Assembly: GCF_016863335.1 (NCBI RefSeq)
Contig: NZ_BOOR01000082.1
Location: forward strand, 1-44,238
Direction of reading: 5' to 3'
Length of the DNA: 44,238 nucleotides
DNA from: Planotetraspora thailandica
GTDB taxonomy: Bacteria; Actinomycetota; Actinomycetes; Streptosporangiales; Streptosporangiaceae
Made by a program: the position numbers and the translations under genes. Below the pieces are notes generated by a model that was not told where the DNA came from, did not search any database, and saw only the letters and a list, made by a program, of their open reading frames with translations. Numbering within the stretch: position 1 is the stretch's first letter; every line of letters begins with the position of its first letter. Below, piece after piece: positions 25,764-35,019 of the stretch.

Positions 25764-26813
25764 ATGTCCCCCGCACCCGAGGGCAGCCACCTGGTGAGCA
25801 TCGATCCGCCGAATCGGGAGAAGCCCCCGGCCGACGTTCCCGTGGCCACGCCCCCGACCCGCGTCCCGATGAATACGTTCGGCATCGCATTCGGGCTCGC
25901 CGGACTGGCGGCCACCTGGTCCCTCGCGGACGGCGCGCTCGGCGCACCCGCGGCCCTCGCGATCGCGCTCTGGGCGCTCACCGCGATCGCATGGGTCTGG
26001 CTCATCGTCACCCACGCCGTCGCCGGGCGCCGCTCGGCCCAACGTCTCGTCGACCAGTTGCGGAATCCCGCGCAGGGGCCGGTCGCCGCTCTCGTCCCGG
26101 TCGTGGGCATGCTCGTCGGCGGCGAGGTGTACGAGTTCTCTCCCGCGCTAGGGACCGGACTCGTGATCGCCTTCATCGTCATCGCCGCGCTGTTCGCCGG
26201 TTGGCTGCTGGCCCAGTGGTCGCAGGGGCTGTTCCACATTGAGGACGTCCACGGCGGATACTTCCTCCCGACGGTCGCCGCCGCGTTCATCGCCGCCAAC
26301 TCGGCCGCGAAAGTCGGGCTGCACGGGTTCGCGCTCGGCGCCTTCGCCGTCGGTGTCTTCTTCTGGATCGTCGTCAGCGTGCTCATCCTCGCCCGCATCG
26401 CCGTCAAGGGGCCGCTTCCGGTGCCGCTGGTCTCCACTCTCGCGATCTACGTCGCGCCTCCCGCGGTGGGCGGGCTCGCGTGGTTCAGCCTGAACGGAGG
26501 CAGGGCGGATCTCGTCGCGTCCGCCCTCGCCGGGCTCACCGTGGTGCTCACCCTGATGCAGGTCGGACTCATCCCGGCCTACCGCCGGTTGACCTTCTCG
26601 ACCGGATTCTGGTCGTTCACCTTCCCGTATGCCGCGGTGGCCCGGCAGACGGTCGACTGGCTCACCATCACGCATCCCGTGCTGTGGCGGCTGTGGGCGT
26701 GGCTCGTCGTCGCCCTCATCACCGCCTTCATCGCCGCGATCGCCATCCGCTGGCTGCTGTCGACCCGTACGTCCTCGACAAGCCCCACCACGGGCCGGAC
26801 GGTGACGGCGTGA
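25764..26813 (+). CDS. TDT/TehA-SLAC1-type membrane transporter
   Basis: A 349-residue, ten-helix protein of the tellurite-resistance/dicarboxylate (TDT) family. After a proline-rich N terminus the helices start at about 35. A mid-protein segment (HGGYFLPTVAAAFIAANSAAKVG) carries the conserved turn, and the FSTGFWSFTFPYAA motif forms the central pore signature. These proteins transport or channel anions such as dicarboxylates, sulfite or tellurite-related compounds. The ATG at 25764 follows AAAGGCAAG. The intervening upstream region (25500-25763) shows only a likely promoter, AT-rich around 25690-25755. Confidence 0.86.
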   Translation: MSPAPEGSHLVSIDPPNREKPPADVPVATPPTRVPMNTFGIAFGLAGLAATWSLADGALGAPAALAIALWALTAIAWVWLIVTHAVAGRRSAQRLVDQLRNPAQGPVAALVPVVGMLVGGEVYEFSPALGTGLVIAFIVIAALFAGWLLAQWSQGLFHIEDVHGGYFLPTVAAAFIAANSAAKVGLHGFALGAFAVGVFFWIVVSVLILARIAVKGPLPVPLVSTLAIYVAPPAVGGLAWFSLNGGRADLVASALAGLTVVLTLMQVGLIPAYRRLTFSTGFWSFTFPYAAVARQTVDWLTITHPVLWRLWAWLVVALITAFIAAIAIRWLLSTRTSSTSPTTGRTVTA

Positions 26814-27020
26814 AGGACGAAGGGATTCGGTAGAACGTTCGTGCGCGGCGATGCCGTACGGCTTGGCGGGCACGGGCATGGAACGGCACATACGACCAGG
26901 GCACGACCTGCTTCAAGACCCCGTATACATCCCCTCATTTGCCGTCAAATTACATGTAACGAACCTTGTCTTTCACTGTAAAGCCTCTCATGGTGGGAAA
27001 TGCAACACCAAGGAGGAACA

Positions 27021-28436
27021 ATGGCTGGCCGACGGTGGGGGCCGGTTCTGCGCCAGCGTCGGTCGTTCCCGCGCTCTATCCGTGCTCGTTACGCCCTCAT
27101 CGTGGGGTTGTCCTTTCTGACCGTCCTCACGGTCGTCGGCGCCTTCGTCGACGGCTGGATCCGTAGCAAGATCGACGGGGACGTCTTCCGCGACACACGC
27201 CGGGCCACCTTCGAATGGGCTGACGCGATGCGGCCCGGCTATGTACCACCGCCGGGTTCGGTGGGTCACGTCGACTATCTCCAGCTCGTCGATGATCGGG
27301 GGCGAGTGGTCGCGGCCAACGCGGCGGCGGCGGGCAAGCCCCCGCTGAGCTCGGTCCGTCCCCCCGCTGTGGACCGGATCGTGAACCTCACCGAATACCC
27401 GCCGTGGAACGACAGGTACATCCTGATCACGGCCATGCGGCTCAGTCCGCAGGCGTCCTACCTGGTGTGGAAAGGTCAGCCCCACTTCGTCTACGTCGGC
27501 GTCGAGCAACCCGCCGGCCTGGCGAATCACTACTTGGAGATCGGCATCGGGGCCGCCGTCCTGTTCGCCTCCGCGACGGCGATATGGGCCACCTGGGTGG
27601 TGGTGGGCCGGACCCTGCGCCCGGTGAAGGAGATCAGCGAGAGGATGGGCGAGGCCACGGCGGGCGACCTGACCCTGCGAGTTCCGACACCGCCCGGCGA
27701 TGACGAGATCGCTCAGCTCGCGCGGAATTCGAACACGTACCTCGAGCGGCTGGAGGAGGCGGTGACCTCCCAGCGGCGTTTCGCCTCCATGGCCTCTCAC
27801 GAGCTCAGGTCTCCGGTCGCCGCTCTGCACGCCCAACTGGATGAGGCGCTGACCTATCCCAAGGAAGTGGACGCGCACGACACCATTCAGACGGCCCTGC
27901 ACACCACGGAACGCTTCCAAGCGCTCATCGACGAGCTGTTGGCCTACACCCGGGTCAAGGAGAGCCGCACATCCGCGCCCGAACCGCTCGACCTCGCAGC
28001 TCTTGTGCAGGTGGAGACGAACGCCCTGTCCTTCGGCACGCCGATACGGCTCAATACGACGTGCCACCCCACCGTCCTCAGCACCGAGGTACAACTGGCG
28101 GGCGTGCTGCGAAACCTTCTGACGAACGCGCAGCGGCATGCCCGCTCTCTCGTCGACGTCTCAGTGGAATGCGCCGACGAGCAGGCCGTCGTGACCGTCC
28201 AGGACGACGGCGGGGGCATCGCCCCAGAGGACCGCGAGCGGGTGTTCGAACCCTTTGTCCGCTTGGCGGAGGGGAGGCGCCTGGATCCCGGCGGGGGCGG
28301 GCTCGGCCTGGCCCTTTCCCGCGAGACGGTCAACGCTCACCACGGGTCTCTCGCGATCGAGGACTCTCCGATGGGAGCGCGGTTCGTGCTTCGTCTGCCG
28401 ACGGTGAACGTGGGCCGCGAGCCCGCACGGCCGTAA
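27021..28436 (+). CDS. Membrane sensor histidine kinase, orphan
   Basis: A 471-residue kinase. Two membrane helices (about 24-45 and 172-195) flank an outside sensor domain of about 125 residues. Then come HAMP (about 196-250), HisKA with His260 (MASHELRSPV), the N box LRNLLTNAQRH, the G1 box DDGGGIA and the G2 box GGGGLGLAL. The ATG at 27021 follows AAGGAGG. No response regulator is adjacent; the neighbouring TDT transporter and the DUF916/phosphatase group are the nearest candidates for a linked function. An AT-rich leader with a TTACATGTAA palindrome (26950-26959) lies upstream and probably holds the promoter. Confidence 0.92.
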   Translation: MAGRRWGPVLRQRRSFPRSIRARYALIVGLSFLTVLTVVGAFVDGWIRSKIDGDVFRDTRRATFEWADAMRPGYVPPPGSVGHVDYLQLVDDRGRVVAANAAAAGKPPLSSVRPPAVDRIVNLTEYPPWNDRYILITAMRLSPQASYLVWKGQPHFVYVGVEQPAGLANHYLEIGIGAAVLFASATAIWATWVVVGRTLRPVKEISERMGEATAGDLTLRVPTPPGDDEIAQLARNSNTYLERLEEAVTSQRRFASMASHELRSPVAALHAQLDEALTYPKEVDAHDTIQTALHTTERFQALIDELLAYTRVKESRTSAPEPLDLAALVQVETNALSFGTPIRLNTTCHPTVLSTEVQLAGVLRNLLTNAQRHARSLVDVSVECADEQAVVTVQDDGGGIAPEDRERVFEPFVRLAEGRRLDPGGGGLGLALSRETVNAHHGSLAIEDSPMGARFVLRLPTVNVGREPARP

Positions 28437-28470
28437 CCTGTCGATCTCGACCGGTCAGCGGCTCGCACGG

Positions 28471-29556
28471 TCACTCCTGGCGCGCCTCCGCCTTCTGCTC
28501 GCGGAGCGCCTGCTCGACGGCTTCCTGTACGCGGGCGTCCTCACGCAGCTTGCGCTGTACGCGGCCGCGGCACGTGAGGAGGATCGCCCCGACGATGACG
28601 GCGATCAGCACGACGACCAGCACCAACAGGGTCCACGGAACGGCCCAGCCGTGCGTCGTGGCCTGAATCGGCTCAAGCGGGGTGGTGGTGCCCGACACGT
28701 CGGTGAGCAGGGGCGTGAGGGTCGCGGTCGCCGACAGGCTGACCGCGGGCGCCGCGCCGTGGACGGGCACCTTCACCTTCCAGCTCTCACCCGGCAGCAG
28801 CTCCGGCGGAGCGGCGATCTTGCCCGCTTCGGCGCGCAGCCACCCGAACGGACCCGAGACCGACGCCGCCTGCTGGGCGGACAGTACGGCGTTGCCCGTG
28901 TTGTGAATCGTGTAGGTGATGGTGGCGTCACCAGAGGAGAACGGGTTGAACGAGCCGGAGTAGTCCACGTGGAGGTCTTCGATCGCCAGGTTCGGCTTGA
29001 GCGCGCCGCTCACCCGCAGTTTGACCCGGATGCCGAGGCGCCGATCCACGTTGATGCCGTCGGCCTCGTCGGACTGCGTCAGGGAAGTGAGGACGCCGCC
29101 CACGTAGTCGCCGGGCGTGGCGTTGGCCGGAATGGTGACCGTGAAGGGGACCTCGAGGGTCTTGCCGGGCTGGATCGTGACGCTGTCACTGCCGGCGTGG
29201 ACCCAGGCGCCGATTCCGACGGACTTCTTGTCCTTGGTGAGCAGGTCGAGCTGGCCCACGTCCGTCGTGAAGCCGTCGGCGGCGTACACGGAGAGTTTGA
29301 GCGGAGCCTTGCCGTGGTTGGCGACGGCCATGGCGTCCTTGACCTGGCCACCGGGGTTGACGGCATAACTGAAGCTGGACCGGTCGGTGCCGTACGCGTT
29401 CGAGGCCGTCCTGACCGTCCAGGTGACGTTGCCGTCGTCTGCCAGAGCGGGGCCGGCATGCAGGCCTGCGACCGCGAAGGCGGCGACCAGGGACAGGGCG
29501 GCGGTGCGAACGAGGGAGGCGATGGTGGTCTTCCGGCGCGTTACGGGCGCGTTCAT
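28471..29556 (-). CDS. DUF916-like (WxL-interacting type) membrane-anchored surface protein
   Basis: A 361-residue exported protein. The signal peptide ends at about 39 (GPALADD). The first beta-sandwich (about 45-165) has the DUF916 pattern, including SYAVNPGGQVKDAMAVANHG and IPANATPGDYVGGVL. A second sandwich (about 170-290) has NPFSSGDATITYTIHNTGNA. One membrane helix lies at about 308-328, followed by a basic, helical cytoplasmic tail. In Firmicutes this architecture is the WxL-interacting protein, which holds WxL surface proteins on peptidoglycan. The preceding gene encodes a WxL-like fusion. ATG at 29556 follows GAGGACC. Confidence 0.8.
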   Translation of the reverse strand: MNAPVTRRKTTIASLVRTAALSLVAAFAVAGLHAGPALADDGNVTWTVRTASNAYGTDRSSFSYAVNPGGQVKDAMAVANHGKAPLKLSVYAADGFTTDVGQLDLLTKDKKSVGIGAWVHAGSDSVTIQPGKTLEVPFTVTIPANATPGDYVGGVLTSLTQSDEADGINVDRRLGIRVKLRVSGALKPNLAIEDLHVDYSGSFNPFSSGDATITYTIHNTGNAVLSAQQAASVSGPFGWLRAEAGKIAAPPELLPGESWKVKVPVHGAAPAVSLSATATLTPLLTDVSGTTTPLEPIQATTHGWAVPWTLLVLVVVLIAVIVGAILLTCRGRVQRKLREDARVQEAVEQALREQKAEARQE

Positions 29557-29596
29557 TTCGGGTCCTCGGGCGATTCTGAACAAGTCTGGAAAGAGA

Positions 29597-29631
29597 GGCG
29601 GGGTAGGCCACCCGAAGGTGCCTACCCCGCC
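29597..29631. terminator. Hairpin between the metallophosphatase and DUF916-like genes
   Basis: GGCGGGGTAGGC and GCCTACCCCGCC form a perfect 12-base-pair stem. The inner CACC-CGAA-GGTG can extend it with one bulge. It starts 18 bases after the phosphatase stop. It should limit read-through into the DUF916-like gene, or act as an attenuator adjusting partner ratios. Confidence 0.7.
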
Positions 29632-29648
29632 AGGTCAAACTGGTCCGA

Positions 29649-31622
29649 TCAGCTGCTCAGCGCAGTGATCGTGAGGGTGGCGCGGTATCCACCCTTCTGG
29701 ACGGTGTCCGGCATCTTCAGGTGCAGGTCGGCGCCGAGCTTGGCGTCACCACGGGGGTGGCCCTGCTCGCCGTAACCGAGACCGCGCGAGACGGACAGAC
29801 CCTGGCCCTGGTCGTCGTAGCCCGAAGCCACCGAGTCGCTGGCCTTGGCGCCGGCGCCCGAGTCGAGCACCTTCGGCGTCCAGCCGAGGAGCGAGCCGGA
29901 GAACTTCTTGTCGGCGTCCTGGAAGTCGCTCACGCTGGCCGAGACCGACCACGGCGAGAGCGAGCGACGGCTGTCCGACACGGTGATCGGGTTGATGAAG
30001 CCGGCCGCCTCGAAGTGGTCGCCGTTGGTCTCCTTGGCGGTGCCGAGGTCGACGAGGCCGTTGTAGCCGTCGATCGTCCAGCCGAACTCACCCGGGGCAA
30101 CGTTCGGCACGTTGACCTGCAGAGCCTGGCCGTCGCCGTGGTACGGGTGAACCGTGACCTTGTCGACGAGCGAACCCACCGGCTGGTTCTCGGGGGTGTT
30201 GTTGCACCAGTTGCCCTTTTCGACCGACGCGTTCGGGGCCGCACAGGTGCCGCTGCGGACGTTCTCGACCACGAGCTTGTCGTCGCGCACCTGAACCTTG
30301 ACGTAGGTGCGGACGTGCTCCTGGTTCTGAACCGAGTTGTACCAGTAGCTGTTCGGGTTCAGCGGGTCGGCACCGTTGCCGGCGCCGCTCGTGCCGCTGT
30401 TGTCCGGAGCCGTGATGTCGTAGTACTTCGAGCCCGAGGCCGAGTTACCCGTCACGTAGAGCACGCCACCCGGACCGGGGTAGACGTCGGCGGCGCCGGG
30501 CTGCTCCTCCGGGTTCTGCTTCTCGCCGTTCTTGATCAGGTAGCTACGGGAGTAGCTGTGGTCGTGGCCCTGCAGCACCAGGTCGACGCCGAGCTTCGAG
30601 AAGACGGTCGGGAAGTCGACACGACGGACCTTGTTGTCGCTGTCCTTGGCGTGGTCGGCCGGCGAGTAGATCGCGTGGTGGTAGGTGAGTACCTTCCACT
30701 TGGCCTCGTTGCCGTGCTTGTTGATGACGTCGGTGACGAAGCCGATGTGCGCCGCGTCGCCGCCGCCGTTGGCGGAGTTGTAGCTGTTGCTGTTCAGGTC
30801 GATGAACAGCACATCCTTGTAGATGTACCAGTAGTCACCGCCGGACTTGGTGCCCGCCGGGTTCCCGTTGTCGTAGTACGGGGCCGTGCGGTCGGTGTTC
30901 GGGGTGGTGAAGTGCTGCTCGTAGGCCTTGCCGCCGACGTCGTGGTTGCCGATGGTGGCGGCCCACGGGTACTGGCGCAGCTTGTCCGAGGCGAGGAAGG
31001 CGTTCCACTGGGTCTCAGTGTTGGCCGTCTCGACCTGGTCGCCGCCCGACACCAGAAGCTCGGCGTTCGGGTTGGCCGCGGTAGCGACGTTCAGGGTGTC
31101 GACCCAACCGGCCCCGTCCTTCGCCACGTCGCCGGACGAACCGATCTGCGGGTCGCCGAAGAACAGGAAGTCGTAGTCGCCCTCGAAGTCCTGCGTCTTG
31201 AAGGAGTAGGTCGGGGACCAGTTGCCCTCGGAGCCGACACGGTAGGAGTACGCCGTGTCCTCCTTCAGGCTGCTGATCGTCGCGTGGCGGTTGAAGCCGC
31301 CGCTCGTCGCGATGTTCGCGGCGCCGGTGGCGTCGAAGGTGGCCGCGTCAGCGGGGAACTCGCCATTGACGATCTGCGTCGTCGGGACGAGCTGCACCTT
31401 CTGCGCGGTGTCGGCCGAGGAGTACCACGTCACGGTGCGCTGGGACTCGTTGGCGCCCACCCCAAGGATGATGCCGGTGAGGGTGGCGGGCTCGTCAGCG
31501 CTGGCGGGGGACGCCAGACCGCTGCCGACGGCCACAGCCAGGCCCAGGAGTGCCGCGGTGGCCCCTGCGGCCACACGGCGCCGCACAAGCCCGGGGGCCT
31601 GCGCGGAGTTGCTCGATGTCAT
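29649..31622 (-). CDS. Secreted metallophosphatase with C-terminal WxL-like domain
   Basis: A 657-residue exported enzyme. The signal peptide runs to about 42. A fibronectin-like N domain (about 46-142) resembles that of purple acid phosphatases. The calcineurin-like catalytic domain (about 148-440) has FFGDPQIG, SGGDQVE, GNHD (225-228), YHHAIYS and GHDHSYSR. The last 158 residues are a beta-sandwich with NPITVSDSRRSLSPWSV-SASVSDF (tryptophan about 558) and an end YRATLTITALSS, matching the WxL domain except that the final W-x-L is degenerate. It probably hydrolyses a phosphoester at the cell surface. ATG at 31622 follows AAAGGAAC; longer frames to 32369 are not coding. Confidence 0.9.
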   Translation of the reverse strand: MTSSNSAQAPGLVRRRVAAGATAALLGLAVAVGSGLASPASADEPATLTGIILGVGANESQRTVTWYSSADTAQKVQLVPTTQIVNGEFPADAATFDATGAANIATSGGFNRHATISSLKEDTAYSYRVGSEGNWSPTYSFKTQDFEGDYDFLFFGDPQIGSSGDVAKDGAGWVDTLNVATAANPNAELLVSGGDQVETANTETQWNAFLASDKLRQYPWAATIGNHDVGGKAYEQHFTTPNTDRTAPYYDNGNPAGTKSGGDYWYIYKDVLFIDLNSNSYNSANGGGDAAHIGFVTDVINKHGNEAKWKVLTYHHAIYSPADHAKDSDNKVRRVDFPTVFSKLGVDLVLQGHDHSYSRSYLIKNGEKQNPEEQPGAADVYPGPGGVLYVTGNSASGSKYYDITAPDNSGTSGAGNGADPLNPNSYWYNSVQNQEHVRTYVKVQVRDDKLVVENVRSGTCAAPNASVEKGNWCNNTPENQPVGSLVDKVTVHPYHGDGQALQVNVPNVAPGEFGWTIDGYNGLVDLGTAKETNGDHFEAAGFINPITVSDSRRSLSPWSVSASVSDFQDADKKFSGSLLGWTPKVLDSGAGAKASDSVASGYDDQGQGLSVSRGLGYGEQGHPRGDAKLGADLHLKMPDTVQKGGYRATLTITALSS

Positions 31623-31744
31623 CGGTGTTGTTCCTTTTGCCGATGGGTTTGGAGAGAAACGCCCATCAAGGTCTCGCCCCTGGGTAAACCGACCGTTAAT
31701 GCGATCTAGCGGCTGAGGTGAAGCTCCAAGAAAACTGAGCGGTC

Positions 31745-32950
31745 TCAGAATCCGAACACGCGTTCCACGAACCAGATCAGCCCCATGACGGACACACCCG
31801 CGGCGATCACACCCGTCGCCCAGAGGCCGGCCCTCGGCGCACGGTGACGCAGCACGGCCAGGAGGGGGAATACGAGGGCGATGATCCCCAGCTGCACGGC
31901 CTCGATGCCCACGTTGAACACCAGCAGGGACCACAGCAGGGTCCACGACCACGCCTCGTTGATCCCCAGCGCGCCCGCGAAGCCCAGGCCGTGCACGAGG
32001 CCGAAGCAGAACACGACCCCGAGGCGGGTCCAGCCTGCACGGTCCAGGCTGAAGTGACCGCGTCCGAGCGTCGCGATCTCGGTGGCCTGGCCGCCGCGGC
32101 GCCAGATCTGCCACAGATGCCAGCCGGCGACCGCGGCGATCGACAGCGCGATGACGGGCTCCACGAGGCTCGATGGCACGTCGACCAGACCGAGGGCGGC
32201 GAGCATGAACGTGACCGAGTGCGCCAGCGTGAAGCTCGTGGCCGCGAGCACGATCTCCCGCAGGCGCCGCGACCCGGCGATGAGCGCGAGCAGGAACAGG
32301 ATGTGGTCGATCCCGGTCAGCAGGTGCTCGGCGCCCAGGCGGAAGAACTCCCAGAACCGCTCGTACCACGACTGACCGATCGAGAAGGACGGATGCTCGG
32401 CGTCGAGCGCGGCGCTGCCCGAGCGGCCGTCGAGATCGTAGGTGACGATCGTCTTGGTGCCCTTGACGTACCCCTCGGCGTCGGGGAACAGCCCGCTGCG
32501 CACCTCGTGGTCGTCGCCCTGCTCAGAACAGGCCCAGTCGAGCAGCAGATCGGCGTACGGCGCGCCTTCCCGCGCGCCCATCGTGAAGCCGCCGACCCGT
32601 GTCGGCGTGCAGGCCTTGCCGTCCGAGGTGACGGTGAAGCGTTCGGTGACGTACTTGACGGCCGACTCGGCATGGGCGTTGAGCGCCGCGGCCTGGGCTT
32701 CGGTGTCGCCGTCGTCGAACGCGGCGGTTCCCGCCTTGAAGAGCGGATCGTCCTTCTCGTAGTCGGCGGTGGACACGACGTAGAGGTCGTACTCGAGCTC
32801 AAGCGCCGTCCTTACGTGACCGACGCCGCCCCCGGTGATGTGGACGTACACGGTCGAGGTGAAACCGTGGGCGAACGCCGGTGCGGCGCTCAGCAATACG
32901 ATCACCGCCGCGGTGATCCCGATGAAAGTGCGGCGGACCAGTTGTGACAT
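31745..32950 (-). CDS. HupE/UreJ_2-type membrane protein with periplasmic N-terminal domain
   Basis: A 401-residue protein with a signal peptide (to about 28) and an outside N-terminal domain of about 180 residues. A C-terminal HupE/UreJ_2 membrane domain of 6-7 helices follows. Family marks are FRLGAEHLLTGIDHILFLLAL and FGLVHGLGFAGALG, whose histidines line the membrane domain. The family is linked with metal or hydrogenase/urease loci but its function is unproven. It is the first gene ahead of the metallophosphatase (122-base gap). A role in supplying metal to the phosphatase is an inference. ATG at 32950. Confidence 0.85.
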   Translation of the reverse strand: MSQLVRRTFIGITAAVIVLLSAAPAFAHGFTSTVYVHITGGGVGHVRTALELEYDLYVVSTADYEKDDPLFKAGTAAFDDGDTEAQAAALNAHAESAVKYVTERFTVTSDGKACTPTRVGGFTMGAREGAPYADLLLDWACSEQGDDHEVRSGLFPDAEGYVKGTKTIVTYDLDGRSGSAALDAEHPSFSIGQSWYERFWEFFRLGAEHLLTGIDHILFLLALIAGSRRLREIVLAATSFTLAHSVTFMLAALGLVDVPSSLVEPVIALSIAAVAGWHLWQIWRRGGQATEIATLGRGHFSLDRAGWTRLGVVFCFGLVHGLGFAGALGINEAWSWTLLWSLLVFNVGIEAVQLGIIALVFPLLAVLRHRAPRAGLWATGVIAAGVSVMGLIWFVERVFGF

Positions 32951-33123
32951 GGGGCTCCTTCAGTTTGCCAGTGCACGCTGCACGTCACGGGTGAACACGA
33001 TCAGGCGCGTTGGCGAACCGCGGAAAAACAAACTCCAGAACGGCACCCGCGGATTGATGGAGGCGTGACCTGGGATAGGAGGATGTACGCGCACCACTCG
33101 CCATCACTCGGAGGACGATCATC

Positions 33124-33804
33124 TTGCGCCCCCCGTTTCGGACCGCCTCCATCCTGGCCCTGCTCGCCGCCGTGACCGCGCTGGTCACCGGATGCGGCTC
33201 CGGCCACGACTGGTCAGGGCCGCATCCCAAGCCCTCCGCCGTCGGCGCTCTCGGCCCGGGGTTCATCGACCCCTCCGTCACGCCCGCCCCGGAGTCGACC
33301 ATCACGCCGCAGCCCAACTCCTGGGACGAGGTCCGCCCCTCGGAGGGCTACCGGGTGGTGCTGCTCACCACTGGTGACGACCGCCCGACCAAGGCCCTGG
33401 TGACAGCGGTCCAGGACTGGGCCGACAAGGAGGACGTCGACCTCAGAACGGTCGTCGCCAAGGGCCATTCCGACCTCGTTCCCACCATCACCAGGGCCCT
33501 CGACATGGGGCCGGACCTCATCGTCAGCGCGGGCAACGACCTCATCGACCCCCTCGCCCTGGTCACGGCGAACCACTTGTCGCAGCAGTTCCTCGTCGTG
33601 GGCGCGGAGCTGGCCGAGCCCACCCACAACGTCACGGCGGTCGACTGGTCCGGCGCGTCGTTCCGTGGCGAAGGGCTCGGCATGTCCTCGACGTACGACG
33701 CCAACTCGTTCACGGCCGAACGCTGCGCGGACGCCATCAGGGCGGGCGTCGCGGCTGTGCTCAACAACCGGACCGGGATCGTGCTCTGGCTCGACGAGCA
33801 TTAA
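33124..33804 (+). CDS. Lipoprotein with BMP-like fold, unknown ligand
   Basis: A 226-residue lipoprotein. The signal peptide has a lipobox LVTGC, followed by a proline-rich spacer. The next 160 residues alternate strands and helices like one lobe of a BMP/LacI-type periplasmic binding protein (YRVVLLTTGDD, DLIVSAGNDLIDPLALVTA, QFLVVGAEL). TTG at 33124 follows GGAGG by 9 bases. It is divergent from the HupE gene across 173 bases and stops 3 bases before the convergent kinase gene. Sequence length is short for a full two-lobe binding protein. Confidence 0.75.
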   Translation: MRPPFRTASILALLAAVTALVTGCGSGHDWSGPHPKPSAVGALGPGFIDPSVTPAPESTITPQPNSWDEVRPSEGYRVVLLTTGDDRPTKALVTAVQDWADKEDVDLRTVVAKGHSDLVPTITRALDMGPDLIVSAGNDLIDPLALVTANHLSQQFLVVGAELAEPTHNVTAVDWSGASFRGEGLGMSSTYDANSFTAERCADAIRAGVAAVLNNRTGIVLWLDEH

Positions 33805-33807
33805 CGA

Positions 33808-35019
33808 TCATGTCCGGTTCGCAGAATGACCGCTCGGCTCGGTAGGCACGGCAAGAGCGTCTCCGGCCGGCAGCGTGACCGTGACGGCCAGCCCGCCCCC
33901 GGCGTTCGGCGCCGCCGTGACCGTACCGCCGTGCGCGTGCACGATGGACCTGACGATGGCGAGGCCCAGACCTGTCGACCTGGAGCCCGCCGTACGGTCG
34001 GACGTCAGCCGCTGGAACGGCTCGAACAGCCGGTCGACCTCCGCCGGGGGAATGGCTTCACCGCTGTTGCGTACCGTGACGACCGCCTCCCCGTCGCGGC
34101 GACCGGTGACCACCTCGATCCAGCCGCCCGGATGGTTGTGCCGGATCGCGTTGTCCACCAGGTTGCGTACCAAGCGATCGAGCAGCACCGGATCGCCGAC
34201 GACCGGGGCGGAGCGCAGGTCGCTGGTCATCGACAGACCGGCGCTCTCGGCTTCCCCGTCCGCCTCGCTCAGCGCACCGGCCGCGGCGACGGCCAGATCG
34301 TGCGCCTCGTGGGCGATGACGCCGCTGTCGCTGCGGGCCAGCGCCAGCAGGCCGTCCAGCAGGCGTTCGGCCCGGCCGGTCGCGGTCAGCACACGCCGGC
34401 CCATGGCCTCCCACTGATCGGGCGTGGCCTGCCGCTTGGCCAGCAGCACCTCGGTGCCGGTACGGACGATCGCGAGCGGGGTCCGCAGTTCGTGTGAGGC
34501 GTCGGCGACGAACCTCCGCTGGCTGTTGAAGGAGGCCTCCAGCCTGGCCACCATCTCGTCGAAGGTGTCGGCCAGCTCCTTGAGCTCGTCGCTCGGCCCG
34601 GTGAGCGCGACACGCTCGTCCAACCGGTCCTGGGAGATCCGCCGGGTGGCGGAGGTGAGTGTTCGCAGGGGCCGGAGCATGCGGCCGGTGACGACCCAGG
34701 AGACACCAAGCCCCACCATCGCTGTGATCCCCAGCGCGATCGCCGAGGTTCCGGCGGTGTTGAGCAGCGTCTCGGCGCGCAACCGGGCAATCTCGGCATC
34801 ATCGCGGTGCAATGCCCTGACCTTCGGGTCGCCTGCGGGCTGTTCGATGAAAGCCGCCTTCACCTCATCCGGGGTCGGGCCATGGATGTTCCTGTAGAGG
34901 CTCTGGTACAGCAGCGCGTAGTTGAGCCCGAGAAGCGCCGCGCAGGTCGCCACGAGCACGACCGAGTAAACCAGGGTGAGCCGCAGCCGGATCGACGGGT
35001 GCTTCCAGCGCGGCCTCAC
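33808..35019 (-). CDS. Membrane histidine kinase of a MacAB-linked two-component system
   Basis: A 403-residue kinase. Membrane helices are at about 11-33 and 90-111, with a short outside loop of about 55 residues. Then come HAMP (112-165), HisKA with His176 (DASHELRTPL), the N box RLVRNLVDNAIRHN, and a G2 box GLGLAIV. The GTG at 35019 overlaps the regulator stop (GTGA, 35016-35019). The short extracytoplasmic loop is typical of intramembrane-sensing kinases next to antimicrobial-peptide ABC exporters. It likely phosphorylates the OmpR-type regulator upstream. Confidence 0.93.
   Translation of the reverse strand: MRPRWKHPSIRLRLTLVYSVVLVATCAALLGLNYALLYQSLYRNIHGPTPDEVKAAFIEQPAGDPKVRALHRDDAEIARLRAETLLNTAGTSAIALGITAMVGLGVSWVVTGRMLRPLRTLTSATRRISQDRLDERVALTGPSDELKELADTFDEMVARLEASFNSQRRFVADASHELRTPLAIVRTGTEVLLAKRQATPDQWEAMGRRVLTATGRAERLLDGLLALARSDSGVIAHEAHDLAVAAAGALSEADGEAESAGLSMTSDLRSAPVVGDPVLLDRLVRNLVDNAIRHNHPGGWIEVVTGRRDGEAVVTVRNSGEAIPPAEVDRLFEPFQRLTSDRTAGSRSTGLGLAIVRSIVHAHGGTVTAAPNAGGGLAVTVTLPAGDALAVPTEPSGHSANRT

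Noticed and set aside
26950-26959. TTACATGTAA palindrome upstream of the membrane histidine kinase.
   Set aside because: Ten bases in an AT-rich leader are too short to separate from chance, so it is mentioned only with the gene.
29721-31709. A long open frame on the plus strand (about 660 codons) opposite the metallophosphatase.
   Set aside because: It is the mirror of a GC-rich gene: composition is Val/Arg/Asp-heavy with no family pattern. The minus strand has all the phosphatase motifs.
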